DNA of 64,000 bases, from positions 164,501-228,500 of the forward strand of contig CAJNDS010002567.1 in NCBI GenBank assembly GCA_905221605.1, read 5' to 3'. A program made the translations under genes and the position numbers. The first letter of the stretch is position 1. Each line of letters begins with the position of its first letter. This DNA is from Symbiodinium natans (Eukaryota > Sar > Dinophyceae > Suessiales > Symbiodiniaceae). Below the pieces are notes generated by a model. It did no database searches. It saw nothing but the letters and a program-made list of their open reading frames with translations, and was not told the origin of the DNA. Shown in pieces: positions 47,752-62,459 of this stretch.

Positions 47752-50700
47752 AGTGCCGTGGTCGCCTGGTGCAGCTGCCAGGCTCCGTGGGCCTTCCAGT
47801 TCCAAGCGTCAATGCCAGACGCCCAGAAAAAGCAAATCACCAGGTGCCTTAACGCCGTACACCTTGCTCCACATATCGGGAGCCTGCGGAGGAAGCTCAA
47901 AGAAACCGCTCTGACGATGTTCCTACACTGCCCATGACACCATTCTTCCCCTGCCGGTGCGCACAGCACGGGGTTTAAGTTGAGCGGGGGGAAAACGCAA
48001 GAAGCTCGCCTTCTGCAGGTTGGGGACGATGAGCCCGTCCTGCAGAACGCCAGCCGCATGGACGATAGTCTCGATGCCTGGCCAGGCTCAACACTCCTAC
48101 ACTTGCGGAATGGAGTCGCGTCGTGTGCATTCCAGCATCTTGCCGAGACCGGAGCCCATGCGTCTCTGCGGGAGAGCTAGGGTGGTTTGAGTCTGAGCAT
48201 GCGATCAAGCTCTCAACTTAGGCATGCAGTAGCATGCTATGCACTCATATGACAAACGAGAAGGTGCGTGGCGGTGATGTTCTTGATCCGGACCCCCAGC
48301 TCCTGCACCTGCTCGGCCAACTCGCTGCCAGTCCTGCAATGTGATCGGGCCGGGGGCAAGCGCATTCTGTGTGAATTCCAGATGTACCACCTGCTAGTAC
48401 CACTGTATCACGACATGGAACCTGCTTTCATCGAAAAATGTACATGAACCTGTTGGGGAGGGCACTTCTGGATGGCACGGAGCTGAGCCGGCCCGGTTCC
48501 ACCACCGTCCACCCGTGTTTTGAGCCTGCAGTGAGGATGCTGTGATATGCTGCTGCCTTCTCTCTTCGTATACTGACAGATCGTGATACGCTGTGCTCTC
48601 AGCTTTGAGATCAGGTCAACCACCTCGTCCTCCTGAAAGTTCGTTGTTCCAGTCTTTGCTTTGCTCGAAAAGGATCTATTAAGTCCCCGACCCGATCTCG
48701 CACTTCTTGTGCGTCTTCCTAGAGATGACCCCACAAAAATTGCTGGGCCATGGGCCATGAAGCCGACAAAGGCACTGAGGCACTCACCACGGTCACATCG
48801 GCGCCGAACTGAACCTTTTCACTTGCCTCCTGCACGCTGCATTGTACAGCTTAAGCCTCAAGAGCCTCAACTTTAGTTCTTTTTGGAAATCAAAAGAGCA
48901 CAATGCAGGAAAAAGTGCATTTTTGTCTCTGCCATGTGCTCGCCCAACGGGGACATACTGAAGCTTCAAGAAAATTGTGTGGGACCGAGGAGGGAGCGGG
49001 ATTCGGGCCACAGAAGATACACGGGACCCAGGCTATTTGCGGGCTATTTGAGATCCGAGGCGGAGGCCGTGAAAGTGCCGCCCCTCGGGGTTCCAAATTC
49101 CACGCAATAGCCCACACCCCCGCAACTGCCACGAGACCCGAGGGGCACCACTAGACACACAAAAATAGACATCGAGTCCTTGGGAAACGACGAGGACTGC
49201 GTTCCAGCCCGGGCTTAACTATTGATCAATGACAGGAGGCAGTGTGTCAGTGTAAGCGTGTACGTGGCGTGGGTAGGGATTCAAGAAACAAAGAAAGAAG
49301 AGCAGATGATACTTACCACTAGAGCTGTCTGCATCTTGCTATGAAACACACAAGCTTACCAAAAGAACACAGTGTGTACAGAAAAAGGACACATTGTCAG
49401 GGAGTCCACACAACGTACTTGTTTCGTGAACTTGTGCTTTTCTTAGCTTCACTAGACAAATTATGCTTTTCTATAGTAGCTTGGTTCTGGGGGGGGGGGG
49501 CACCCTAAATATACGTGTACGTATGTATATGTATGTATATGCACGTATATGTATGCAGATGTATGTAGATGTATGTATATGTACGTATATGTATGTAGAT
49601 ATCTATATATGTATATACATGCAACCTATCCTCAACCCATGTCCTTGGAAGTGTCAATGATCTCCTGTCCATTGTGTAAACTTCTCTGACATGCTCCCAT
49701 ACGGGTGTAGAGTCTGAGGTACGGGCCTTCTTGATACGCTCCAGTGTTTCCAGGGAAGGCCTGAATTGCACTGCTGGGCACTGCGCGGATCCCTTGCAAG
49801 TTCCCACGCTTTCACTGGGGAAGGTGCCTGACCAGCTCGTCAGGCATGGTCTCGAGCCTCAAGGTTCAGTATGGCTCAGTCAGCCGCGGATTCGGAAATG
49901 GCTCGGGGCCAGATGCAACATGCAACCTGACACATGCGATTGCGGCACTTGAAGAAATTAACGGGTGAATCCAGATGTTTGCAAAGTGGCTGAGAGCGGG
50001 TTGCTGTGATGATGGTGCCCAAGGTGACCTTCACACATAGCACACCCATTGCCAAGAGTCCATCTGCCAGAATGTCCTGGACTAGATGGGGCCCTGGCTG
50101 CCGACTCGGCGAGAAGACCCGGACGGCCTTAGCGTGACGGGACTCTGTACCTGAACACGTCTGGACACCTGAAGCACCCCCTTGGTCCAGGGCAGAAAGC
50201 CTGTATAGTGTCCAGCATGACCTCCAGAATCACGGATTCTACAACAGACAGCTGACATAGCTGACATAGCTGACATAGCTGAATTGACTTGTGTGCCGCC
50301 AAGTTGCAGCACCATCCGAGCCGTCAGCCTTCACCATGTAATGTGGACCTGATTGAAATCTGCAGCCACCCGACAAATTCGAGATCTCGCTCCAAAAAAA
50401 GGACATCTCAGCCAACGACAGGTTGTCTGCATTGCTGCCATCCTCGATATGAACGCATGATGATGAACATGCAGATGAGCATGCAAATTAGAAAGGAAGG
50501 CGACCATTTCATGTGGACAGTCAAGGAGCAGCTGCTGCAGTGCAGGTGGCATGCCGGTGGGGCGTCCACTCCTGCAGACGGCTGTGCACCCTGTCATGTA
50601 CTACCCAGTATGTTCTGCAAGGTCACCTCGACGTCGCCACCACGTGGTCCTGAGGGAAGGAGATGAGAGTGCACATGAGCGCACGCAAACCCCAACGCCC

Positions 50701-50810
50701 CAAGAGATTGCAAAGCAGCTCCATCAGATATGGCTTTGGCACCAGCCGATCCCTGGCCTTGCCAGAGATGGCGAGCTCGTTCGCCGCAAGCATGCCAAGC
50801 CCTCCCAGGC
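47752..50810 (-). CDS. Polyketide-synthase-type ketoreductase (KR) exons
   Basis: KR domains reduce beta-keto groups on acyl-carrier-bound chains with NADPH. Family blocks appear in order on the minus strand: LGGLGMLAANELAISGK (50758-50810, the Rossmann GxGGxG), DHVVATSR (50627-50649), EDEVVDLISKL (from 48632), SELAEQVQELGVRIKNI (from 48333), IETIVHAAGVLQDGLI (from 48077), MWSKVYGVK (47848-47883) and AHGAWQLHQATTA (47752-47792). The order and spacing match KR up to the strand before the catalytic Ser-Tyr-Asn, which would lie beyond 47752 and was not found. Donors include GC (after ISGK and after YGVK) and GT. Exons between 50627 and 48632 are unclear; an open stretch at 49650-49790 may or may not belong. 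It could be a stand-alone KR or part of a modular synthase. Confidence 0.6.
49484..49620. repeat. G run and degenerate GTATAT-type repeat
   Basis: A run of G (49491-49500) followed by an imperfect (GTATGTATAT)-type purine-pyrimidine alternating tract to about 49620. It lies inside the presumed ketoreductase gene and is probably intronic. Confidence 0.7.
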
Positions 50811-53800
50811 CTAAGCCCAATGAATTGATCGGATCAGTCGCTGCACCGCTTGCACACCGCTTGCACCCTGCAGCGAATCAAGCACAGCAGGATGCGGACC
50901 ACCTGTAATGAGAGCCATCGCTGGCCGCAAGCGGCTGGATCCTCAACAACTCAGATGGAAGGTGCCGAATGCCAACGTCCGGCACATGATTACATCCATC
51001 AGCATCCATCAGCATCCATCAGCATCCATCAGCATCCATCTGCACCATGGCACACATCAGCACACATGCGCAGCACGTGCCTGCTGGTCAGGAGCCGCTC
51101 CGAAGAAAACCCGCGTCCAGGTCTCTTTGAGATGAAAATGCACCGGGCCAGAGAGCAATATGTCAAGCAGAACCCTTGCAGAACCCTTGCAGAACCCTTG
51201 CAGAACCAATGCCGCAATGTCCAACCACCTAGGAACGCGCCTCTCGACGACGAGGCTGCAACTGAGACTGAGGTTGAGGTGGAGGCTCAACCTTTGGGGC
51301 TTTGTGGAAACCTCTGAGCGAAATGCCGAATGCCCACCTCAGATCCTCGAGCCCCGCACATCTGAAGTTCTTGGCACAACTTGTCTCTGCTGCCAAAGCA
51401 TGGACCACCGTTCCTGGCGGCAGGTCTGCAGGCCTCTCACGTCTCCGCATAAAGCCGCATAACATGCTCCAGTCCAAAATCAGCTAGACCTCCGCATCAC
51501 CTTCAGGAACTGCCAAATCGTTGCCATGCGCACCTCGGCTGTGCTAAACGTCGAAACGGCTTTTCGCAGAGATACTCCATGGCAGGAAGATGAGGTTTAA
51601 GATGAAGATAGATGAAGCCATCACGAAGCATCAATGGATCAACCTAAGGGTAGGATGGCAGGCCACTGAGTCCCACACGGGCCAGACCCCAGCTTCCCCG
51701 AGCCACCTGCCATGGAATTGTGGAAAATTGCGGAAGCACAATGGTTGGATTCTCCCCAAAGCTGTCCACATGTTTATAGCTTGCTGCTTCAACTTCATTA
51801 AACATATCGTCGGGCACTCAGGTTTAGAATGTAGGGATCAGGGATTGGGGCCTCAGGGTGCTCTCGACTCCGTTTTCCTGTTTTCATAGAGGCCCAAGAC
51901 CTAGGGTTCACAACATAGTCCAGACTGGGGATCAGGTGGCAAAGCCTGCAATCTCACACCCGCTTCCCAGGGTGAAAAACTTTGAAGAAGCATAGGGGGC
52001 AGCGCATGCCTCCGACATGAGCTGGTCCGAGCTCCAAACGGCATGGCCCTGGCATTGAAACGCTGCATCGACATTTTGCCCGTCGGAGCAACTGCAGCGG
52101 CCTGGAAGACAGCGGCGCCGAGTGGGCGCAGACCAGTTTGTTCTGAGAGCACCTCGAGAGACCAGCGACGCAAAAAAGACGGCAAACAGCCGCACAAACT
52201 TTTACCCAACAAGAAGGCAGTCGTAAAAAGGACAGCAGACATGTCAAGCGTGCACTTTGTTTGTATCGACGTGAAGGGGGGCAAGTGCCACCGGCGGTCG
52301 TCTCACATCCCAAGTGCTTCGGGCCCACCAAGCTCCGTGTTGTGATTGGGGGCCTGAAGATCTGTACATACCTTGGACCTCTCTTCACGGCAACTTCCCA
52401 CTGTTGGCCTCACATGGATGCCAAGCACGCTAGGTGTGAAACTAATCTGAGCGGTGGCCGATGTTTGGGAACTCAGGGAAGTTCTCGTCACAAAGGCCTT
52501 GATGGTTTTCTCCACTGCTCCACCCATCATGGGACATACTCTGTGTTGACTGTGTTGATTCCAGCACTGAGGGCAGTGTTCTCAGCATCCTGTACGCAAC
52601 TGATGCAGCGCTCTTTGACACAGCTGCTGCAGCGTTCTGGATAGTCTGGACAGAAGAACAAGCAGTTCGAGAGTCTGCAATCTATTTGTGCACCGAGGCA
52701 TCCGGCACACCGGCCATGCTGACCTCGACCCATGATGCAAGAGACAGCGCAATCCGCTCTTGCGCGACCCCTCGGATGCTTCGAGCACTGTTGTCCGCAT
52801 TCATGCAGATCGGTGGAGTTCTCGACGCAGTCCGGCAGAGCAGCCTTTGCAACACACGTGTCCGCTCGTTCGTGACCCCACTCAGCTGCTACACATCAAA
52901 CCAAACTGCCAACAAGAGGCAGTCACGCTCAGGACCACCCAGAGCAGAGCATATCTGAAAGCCATTGATCACCGTCACGGCCGGTGCCAGCCACGACAAG
53001 GTCACTGGAGCCAAAAACAGACATGAAACAAGACGGTATGGGCACTGAACCGACGACTTACAGCAAATGGGAAAGGTTCAGAATTATCGGATCGCGACGG
53101 CAAAGGACCGAGAAAACAGCTAGATACAAGCTCCGCGCACCTGCGACACGTCCCGAAGCTCCGCAAAAAGGGCACCACAGGGAGCGCCCGCCGAGGCCAG
53201 GCCTGCAATCGTGACAAGCACGACAATGGCGCACAACAGCCACGACAATCACTCTGAAGCCCCAGAGGGTTCTTTCTCCACCCCTTCCCGCGCATCAGAG
53301 ATTTTTACGCGTCGCGTCACTTGTCATGCTTCCAAGCAGGATCCACTTTGCCCTTCTTGTCGGGATGCTTGGTCCTTAGGCGCTCCAATGCAAAGCACCA
53401 TGGACATGACGAGCTACTGCGCGATCAGCAGTTGGGGGGTTCAGCAGGCGAAACAGTGCAGCGTCGCAGCGTCAATGGAAGAACTTTTGAAGCGAGAAGC
53501 AAGTCGGCGTATGAGAACTCCTGTCGATAAACCCTCTCGTTCTCAGCATTGCGGCCCGTGCAGTCACAGAAGTAAATGTCATCATAGTGCTTCCTGGGCG
53601 AAGATCGATCCACCCAGACGCACACCGGCATAGTGTCACCACGTACTCATAGAAAGGACGAATACAGTGAATACAGGCCCCAATCGTCAAGAGCAAAGTC
53701 GCGCTGCCATGCAGAAGCAGCCCTTACCGCAAGGCTGAAGGCAATTGGGTCGTTCCTTCGGCCAGACCTGACATCTGATCGTCTGGTCAGCCCAGACCCT

Positions 53801-55430
53801 TCCCCCCACCACCACCTCTCCCACCTCTCCCACCTCTCCCACCTCTGTGCTCATCTCATCACCGACAGCGTGGACGATACGGGCCTGAGTCTCGGTCTGT
53901 TCTGCGTTCTGCGTGGGTGTCTTGGTCGGACTCGGAGGCGGCAAAGCATGGCCGCCTCCATTTCCCTCGAGCTCTCGGGCTCCGACATCTTCCAAGGAAG
54001 CAAAATTTCTCTCAGCATCGGCCATCAGAATCCTCAGCACAGAAGCATCCCCAAGAGCACACAGGTTGCCACGCAAGCTGCTGCTTTAGGTGGCCCGACC
54101 CAAAAATTGGCTCGCAGCCGCGCCACATCCACTGAGATAAGGCTAGTCTCCATGAGAACTGCAGCCTTTGAGGTTTCTGCGCTCCCTGCACTGACTCAGT
54201 GACCTACTGACACTTGGCGAAAGAACGCCGTGGTGCAGCCACGCTACATGTAGATGGAGCTCCGACCGAAGCATCTGGGCTCCGGAGAAAGGCCTGATAG
54301 CCATCCTTGGTACGAAGCTTTGTTTCGACCGCAAACACGTGTACATATGGTTACGTTGTGTCAACGGTCTTTGCTCTGCAGGCAAGGGTCCGCTTGGGAC
54401 GTGAGTCTCGCAAGCGCTACCGATTTGAGCCGCACATCACAACAAGCTGCTGTCACATGAGCATGGTGAGTTCAACATCGGGCAGCATGAGACTCCCTGC
54501 GTGGAAGGCTACAAGTATCCTGCAACTTCTACTCTCTTCGAAGTCGCAAAGTACCGAGATACCAGCACATACCGTTGCTGAGGCCTTCGACACTGTGAAC
54601 GAGCCGCGGCAGCGGCTGAAGGAGCTCGCCCTGCAGATTTCATGCAAGAAATGTCTCTTTTCGACTATCCTGCTTTTAGCTATGCGCTACCACCTGACAG
54701 GCAATTGCTGTGACTGCTACGAGCTGACAACAGCAGGCGTCACCCGCTATGCTTTCAAATCAAACAAAAGGGTGGAGTGTTGTTTTCGCATTTTCCGGTG
54801 CTTCTCTTCCTTTTTCTGAGTTTTCTTCTTCTTGGCTTTGGTGGCTGCCACGTGAAGGTTTCACGACATAGTGTCCTGCAAATTTTAAACTCAGCCAATG
54901 TGGCCAATCGCCCCCCCCCCCCCCGGTTAGGCCAAGACTCGCTCAACAACGGATGCATTCAGTTTCCCAAGAGGGGCCCCACATGGCCCCACGCAGAGGG
55001 CCACCTGTGCCATGTTTTCACTTTTTGGGCGCCGCGAGCTTCCAGCCGCCAAATGGGGAAACCAACGCCATTTACGATGCTTTTGGGCCTTTGGGGCGGG
55101 GGGGGGGGGGACGATGGTGCACGTGGTCCTTGGGCTGTGTCTGTAGCATTCTTTGTAGAGGTCCAATCCCAAGCCCCCCTCAACCCCGAGCTTGCTGAAG
55201 TCCAGGAACACAAGCAGAAACCAAAAAGCGGAACAGAAGGAAAGCACACCGCAGAGCACCAGCAAAAGAACGAAACCACCAAGCCAAGCATCTAGTTGCA
55301 AAGCGGGCCGGACTTTTTGATGCAGGTGTGTTTGCAACTTTTGTTGTTAGCCTCTTCGCTGGCCATACACTAATGCCAAAAGGCATGGCCCGCTGCACTA
55401 ATGAAGGCCTGCGCAACCAGGCTGTCACGC
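50811..55430. other. No named gene; several coding-like minus-strand stretches
   Basis: Minus-strand exon-like stretches: 51310-51440 (ADLPPGTVVHALAAETS), 52010-52150 (TGLRPLGAAVFQAAAVAPTG), 52690-52760, 53810-54076 (ASVLRILMADAERNFASLED, then a Glu/Val/Gly repeat) and 54090-54200 (SKAAVLMETSLISVDVARLR). They could be upstream modules of the ketoreductase protein or separate genes; none shows a ketosynthase or acyltransferase active site. Small repeats: 10-bp ATCAGCATCC at 50998-51042, an 11-bp AACCCTTGCAG repeat at 51171-51207, and a 9-bp GCTGACATA repeat at 50250-50281. Confidence 0.3.
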
Positions 55431-55436
55431 ACACAT

Positions 55437-58200
<2,764 letters not shown>

Positions 58201-58204
58201 TGTC

Positions 58205-58325
58205 TTCTTGGTTTTTATTCGTCTTCTTTTTCTTCTTCTTCTTCTTCTTCCTATTCTTCTTCTACTTTTTCTACTTTTTCTTTCTCTTCTGCTTATTCTT
58301 CTCTTCCTTCTTCTTCTTCTTCTGA
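58205..58325. repeat. CTT/CTTT-rich tract
   Basis: Imperfect TTCTTC and TTCTTTT repeats, all pyrimidine on the plus strand. It marks the start of the gene-free repeat region. Confidence 0.85.
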
Positions 58326-58756
58326 CACCCGGGCCCCCGCGCACACGCCGCGGTGTGAGACTGAAAAAACTTCAGGGAAGCACGCTGGCGTTTCTGTTGA
58401 GGGGGAACGTTTCCCCCATTAGGTTAAGTTTATGCAACACACAAACAGCACTCCCCCTCAAAGCCGGGCAAAAAGGCGCGCATTCCTATCTCATGTGGAA
58501 TCGATTTGGTGAACCCCGCCCGTAAGTTGGGCCCGGATTGGCATGACATTCCCCCAGTCAGGACCTTTGTGCAGACTTGCGCATTGTGAAAAGTGGCAGG
58601 AAGTGATGCTCACCCCGAACTGGCTTCTTTCCTTTGTCGGGGTTTGGGGGAGACCCCGGTGCAGAGGCACGTCTTGTACAAACAAGACTGGGACAACGGT
58701 CGGTGTTCGATTAGCGCCAGTGCCACCCAACCCCCACTACCCGAAACCCCCTTCTC
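58326..58756. other. Spacer between pyrimidine tracts, nothing recognised
   Basis: 430 bp of mixed sequence with no supported gene. An open plus-strand frame begins here but runs straight into the CTTT repeat and is an artefact of that repeat. Confidence 0.5.
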
Positions 58757-59490
58757 TCTCTTTCTTTATTACTTTCTTTCTTTCTTTCGCTCTTTATTGT
58801 TTTCTTGATTTCTTTCTTTCTTTTGTCTTTCTTTGTTTCTCTATTTCTTCATTTCTTTGTTTCTTTGTTTCTTTATTTCTTTATTTCTTCATTTCTTTAC
58901 TTCTTTACTTCTTTATTTCTTTATTTCTTTATTTCTTTATTTCTTTATTTCTTTATTTCTTTATTTCTTTACTTCTTTATTTCTTTATTTCTTTATTTCT
59001 TTATTTCTTTATTTCTTTGTTTTTTTTATTTCTTTATTTCTTTCTTTCTTTCTTTCTTTCTTTCTTTCGTTCTGTCTTTCTTTCTTTCTTTGTTTCTTTG
59101 TTTCTTTGTTTCTTTGTTTCTTTGTTTCTTTGTTTCTTTGTTTCTGTGTTTCTTTGTTTCTTTGTTTCTTTGTTCTTTTTGTTTCTTTGTTTCCTTGTTT
59201 CTTTGGTCCGTTGTTTCTTTGTTTCTTTGTTTCTTTATTTTGTTACTTCTTTGTTTTTTATTTCTTTAGTTCATTTCTTTATTTCCTTATTTCTTTATTT
59301 CTTTCTTTATGTATTTATTTCTTTCTTTCTGTCGCTCTTTCTTTCTTTTTGTCTTTCTTTAATTTCTTTTTGTCTTTCTTTCTTTCCTTCCTTCCTGCCT
59401 TCCTTCCTTCCTTTCTTCCTTCCTTCCTTCCTTCCTTCCTTCCTTCTTCCCTTCTTTCTTTCTTTCTCTCTCACTTCCTTCCTTCAGCAC
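58757..59490. repeat. Polypyrimidine (CTTT)n satellite, about 730 bp
   Basis: Nearly pure pyrimidine on the plus strand: CTTT, TTTATTTC and TTTGTTTC units, then CCTT units near the right end. Both of the long open frames here (Phe/Leu/Ser-only) are products of the repeat, not genes. Confidence 0.95.
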
Positions 59491-59695
59491 TCATGGTCAA
59501 CCCGAGTGAGCGTCCATCGAGTCAGTTGGTGACACACGCCCCCCCACCCCCCCCCCCGTGTGCAGCTTAAATAGGGTCTATTTGGAAGCTGGGAATCGTA
59601 TTTACAAGAGGAAAACAGGCCCCAAAACGTATACTTATTCACAAGAGCCATGTTCCAAATAGACCCTATTTTAGGTCCTGTAGGGTTGCACAGAC
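59491..59695. other. Spacer with short inverted repeat
   Basis: No gene. It contains AATAGGGTCTATTTGGA (59570-59586) and its near inverse TCCAAATAGACCCTATT (59653-59669) about 70 bp apart, so the spacer itself can fold back. Confidence 0.6.
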
Positions 59696-59699
59696 AGAA

Positions 59700-62075
59700 T
59701 TTAATTCATTAAATTCCTTAATTTCCACTTTCCCCCTGGAATTTAATGAATTTAATCAATTAATTCAATTAATTCATTTATTTCCAAAGGGGAGGGGTGG
59801 AATTAATTGAACTAGTTGAATTAATTGAATTAATTGAATTAATTGAATTAATTGAACCCCCCCCTTTGGAAATAAATGAATTAATTGAATTAATTGAATT
59901 AATTGAATTAATTGAATTAATTGAATTAATTGAATTAATTGGAATTAATTCAATTAATTCAATTAATTCCACTTCCCCTTTGGAAATAAATGAATTAATT
60001 GAATTAATTGAATTAGTTGAATTATTTCGATTAATTCAATTAATTCAATTAATTCATTTATTTCCAAATGGGGGGGATTCCCCAGCCCCCACCCCTCCCC
60101 CCCTTTGGAAATAAATGAATTAATTGAATTAATTGAATTAATTCAATTAATTCAATTATTTCAATTAATTCATTTATTTCCAAAGGGGGGGTGGAATTAA
60201 TTGAATTAATTTAATTAATTGAATTAATTCAATTAGTTCAATTAATTCAATTAATTCATTTATTTCCAAATGGGGGGGGTTCCCCAGACCCCACCCCCCC
60301 AGCTCGATTTGGCCAAATTTTGCCCGGAGGCTGCCCGGCAAAATTTGGCCAAATCGAGCCGCGCCTTTCTGGAGGCCCGAAATTATTTAAACTATCGCGG
60401 CTCGAGTTGGCCAAATTTTGCCGGGCAGCCTCCGGGCAAAATTTGGCCAAATCGAGCCACGCATTTCTCATCGCATACGAAGGGCAGCCCGATTTGGCCA
60501 AATTTTGCCCGGAAGCTGCCCGGCAAAATTTGGCCAAATCGAGCCGCGATAGTTTCAAAATTTCGGGCCTTCAGAAAGGCGCGGCTCGATTTGGCCAAAT
60601 TTTGCCCGTTCGACGAGCAGCCCGATTTGGCCAAATTTTGCCCGCAGACTGCCCGGCAAAATCTGGCCAAATCGAGCCGCGCCTTTCTGGAGGCCCGAAA
60701 TTATATAAACTATCGCGGCTCGGTTTGGCCAAATTTTGCCGGGAAGTCTGCGGGCAAAATTTGGCCAAATCGGGCTGCTCGTCGTACGCGCTGAGAAATG
60801 CGCGGCTCGATTTGGCCAAATTTTGCCGGGCAGCCTCCGGGCAAAATTTGGCCACATCGAGCCGCGCATTTCTCATGGCATACGAAGAGCAGCCCGATTT
60901 GGCCAAATTTTGCCCGCAGGCTGCCCGGCAAAATTTGGCCAAATCGAGCCGCGATAGTTTAAATAATTTCGTTCAATTAGTTCATTCATTTCCAAATGGG
61001 GGGGATTCCCCAGCCCCCACCCCCCCCCCTTTGGAAATAAATGAATTAATTGAATTAATTGAATTTTAATTGAATTAATTCAATTAATTCATTTATTTCC
61101 AAAGGGGGGGGTGGAATTAATTGAATTAATTGAATTAATTGAATTAATTGAATTGATTCAATTAATTCAATTAATTCAATTAATTCAATTAATTCAATTA
61201 ATTCAATTATTTCCAAATGGGGGGATTCCCCAGCCCCCACCCCTCCCCTCCCTTTGGAAATAAATGAATTAATTGAATTAATTGAATTAATTGAAATAAT
61301 TGAATTAATTCAACTAATTCAATTAATTCCACCTCCCCTTTGGAAATAAATGAATTAATTGAATTAATTGAAATTCAATTAATTCAATTAATTCAATTAA
61401 TTCAATTAATTCAATTAATTCAATTAATTCATTTATTTCCAAAGGGGGGGGGGTGGGGGCTGGGGAATCCCCCCCATTTGGAAATAAATGAATTAATTGA
61501 ATTAATTGAATTAATTGAAATAATTGAAATAATTGAATTAATTCAATTAATTCAATTAATTCCACCTCCCCTTTGGAAATAAATGAACTAATTGAATTAT
61601 TTGAATTAATTGAATTAATTCAATTAATTCAATTAATTCAATTAATTCAATTAATTCAATTAATTCATTTATTTCCAAAGGGGGGGGGTGGGGGCTGGGG
61701 AATCCCCCCCATTTGGAAATAAATGAATTACTTGAATTAATTGAATTAATTGAAATAATTGAATTAATTCAATTAATTCAATTAATTCCACCTCCCCTTT
61801 GGAAATAAATGAATTAATTGAATTAATTGAATTAATTCAATTAATTCAATTAATTCAATTAATTCATTTATTTCCAAAGGGGGGGGGGGTGGGGGCTGGG
61901 GAATCCCCCCCATTTGGAAATAAATGAATTACTTGAATTAATTGAAAAAATTGAATTAATGCAATTAATTCAATTAATTCCACCTCCCCTTTGGAAATAA
62001 ATCAATTAATTGAATTAATTGAATTAATTCAATTATTTCAATTAGTTCAATTAATTCATCTATTTCCAAATGGGG
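59700..62075. repeat. Tandem palindromic AT-rich satellite
   Basis: Repeated fold-back units. Each has a left arm TTTGGAAATAAATGAATTAA followed by GAATTAATT steps, and a right arm that is its reverse complement (ending TTCATTTATTTCCAAA). Units are capped by G- or C-runs (GGGGGGGTGGGGGCTGGGG or its complement). I count about ten units of 85-200 bp, interrupted at 60300-60962 by a different inverted-repeat block. Frames encoding Glu-Leu-Ile repeats are artefacts. Confidence 0.95.
60300..60962. repeat. Nested GC-rich inverted-repeat block
   Basis: Five or six hairpin units built from GATTTGGCCAAATTTTGCC and its reverse complement GGCAAAATTTGGCCAAATC, separated by 8-12 bp loops such as CGGAGGCTGCCC. 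The spacers between hairpins are themselves shared, and one is inverted: GCGCCTTTCTGGAGGCCCGA at about 60361 and 60682 against its complement near 60565. The block sits inside the AT-rich palindromic satellite. Confidence 0.93.
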
Positions 62076-62094
62076 GGTGGGGGCTGGGGCATCC

Positions 62095-62455
62095 TCCTCC
62101 CCCCAATACTAAACCACGAGCCCGGGCCTCCCCCCAATACTAAATCACGAGCCCGGGCCTCCCCCCAATACTAAATTACGAGCCCGGGCCTTCCCGCAAC
62201 ACTAAATCACGAGCCCGGGCCTCCCCCCAATACTAAATCACGAGCCCGGGCTAAATCACGAGCCCGGGCCTCCAAATTACGAGGCCGGGCCTCCCCCCAA
62301 TACTAAATCACGAGCCCGGGCCTCCCCCCAATACTAAATCACGAGCCCGGGCCTCCCGCAATACTAAATCACGAGCCGGGCCTACCCCCAATACTAATTT
62401 ACGAGCCCGGGCCTCCTCCCAATACTAAATCACGAGCCCTCCTCCCCCCAATACT
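62095..62455. repeat. 31-bp satellite
   Basis: About eleven copies of a 31-bp unit containing CCCCCCAATACTAAATCACG and AGCCCGGGCCT. Some copies are truncated. Confidence 0.95.
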
Positions 62456-62459
62456 AGGG

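Noticed and set aside
58543-59570. Frames of 154-329 residues made of Phe, Leu and Ser
   Set aside because: Pure product of the CTTT satellite, open in three frames; not a membrane protein gene.
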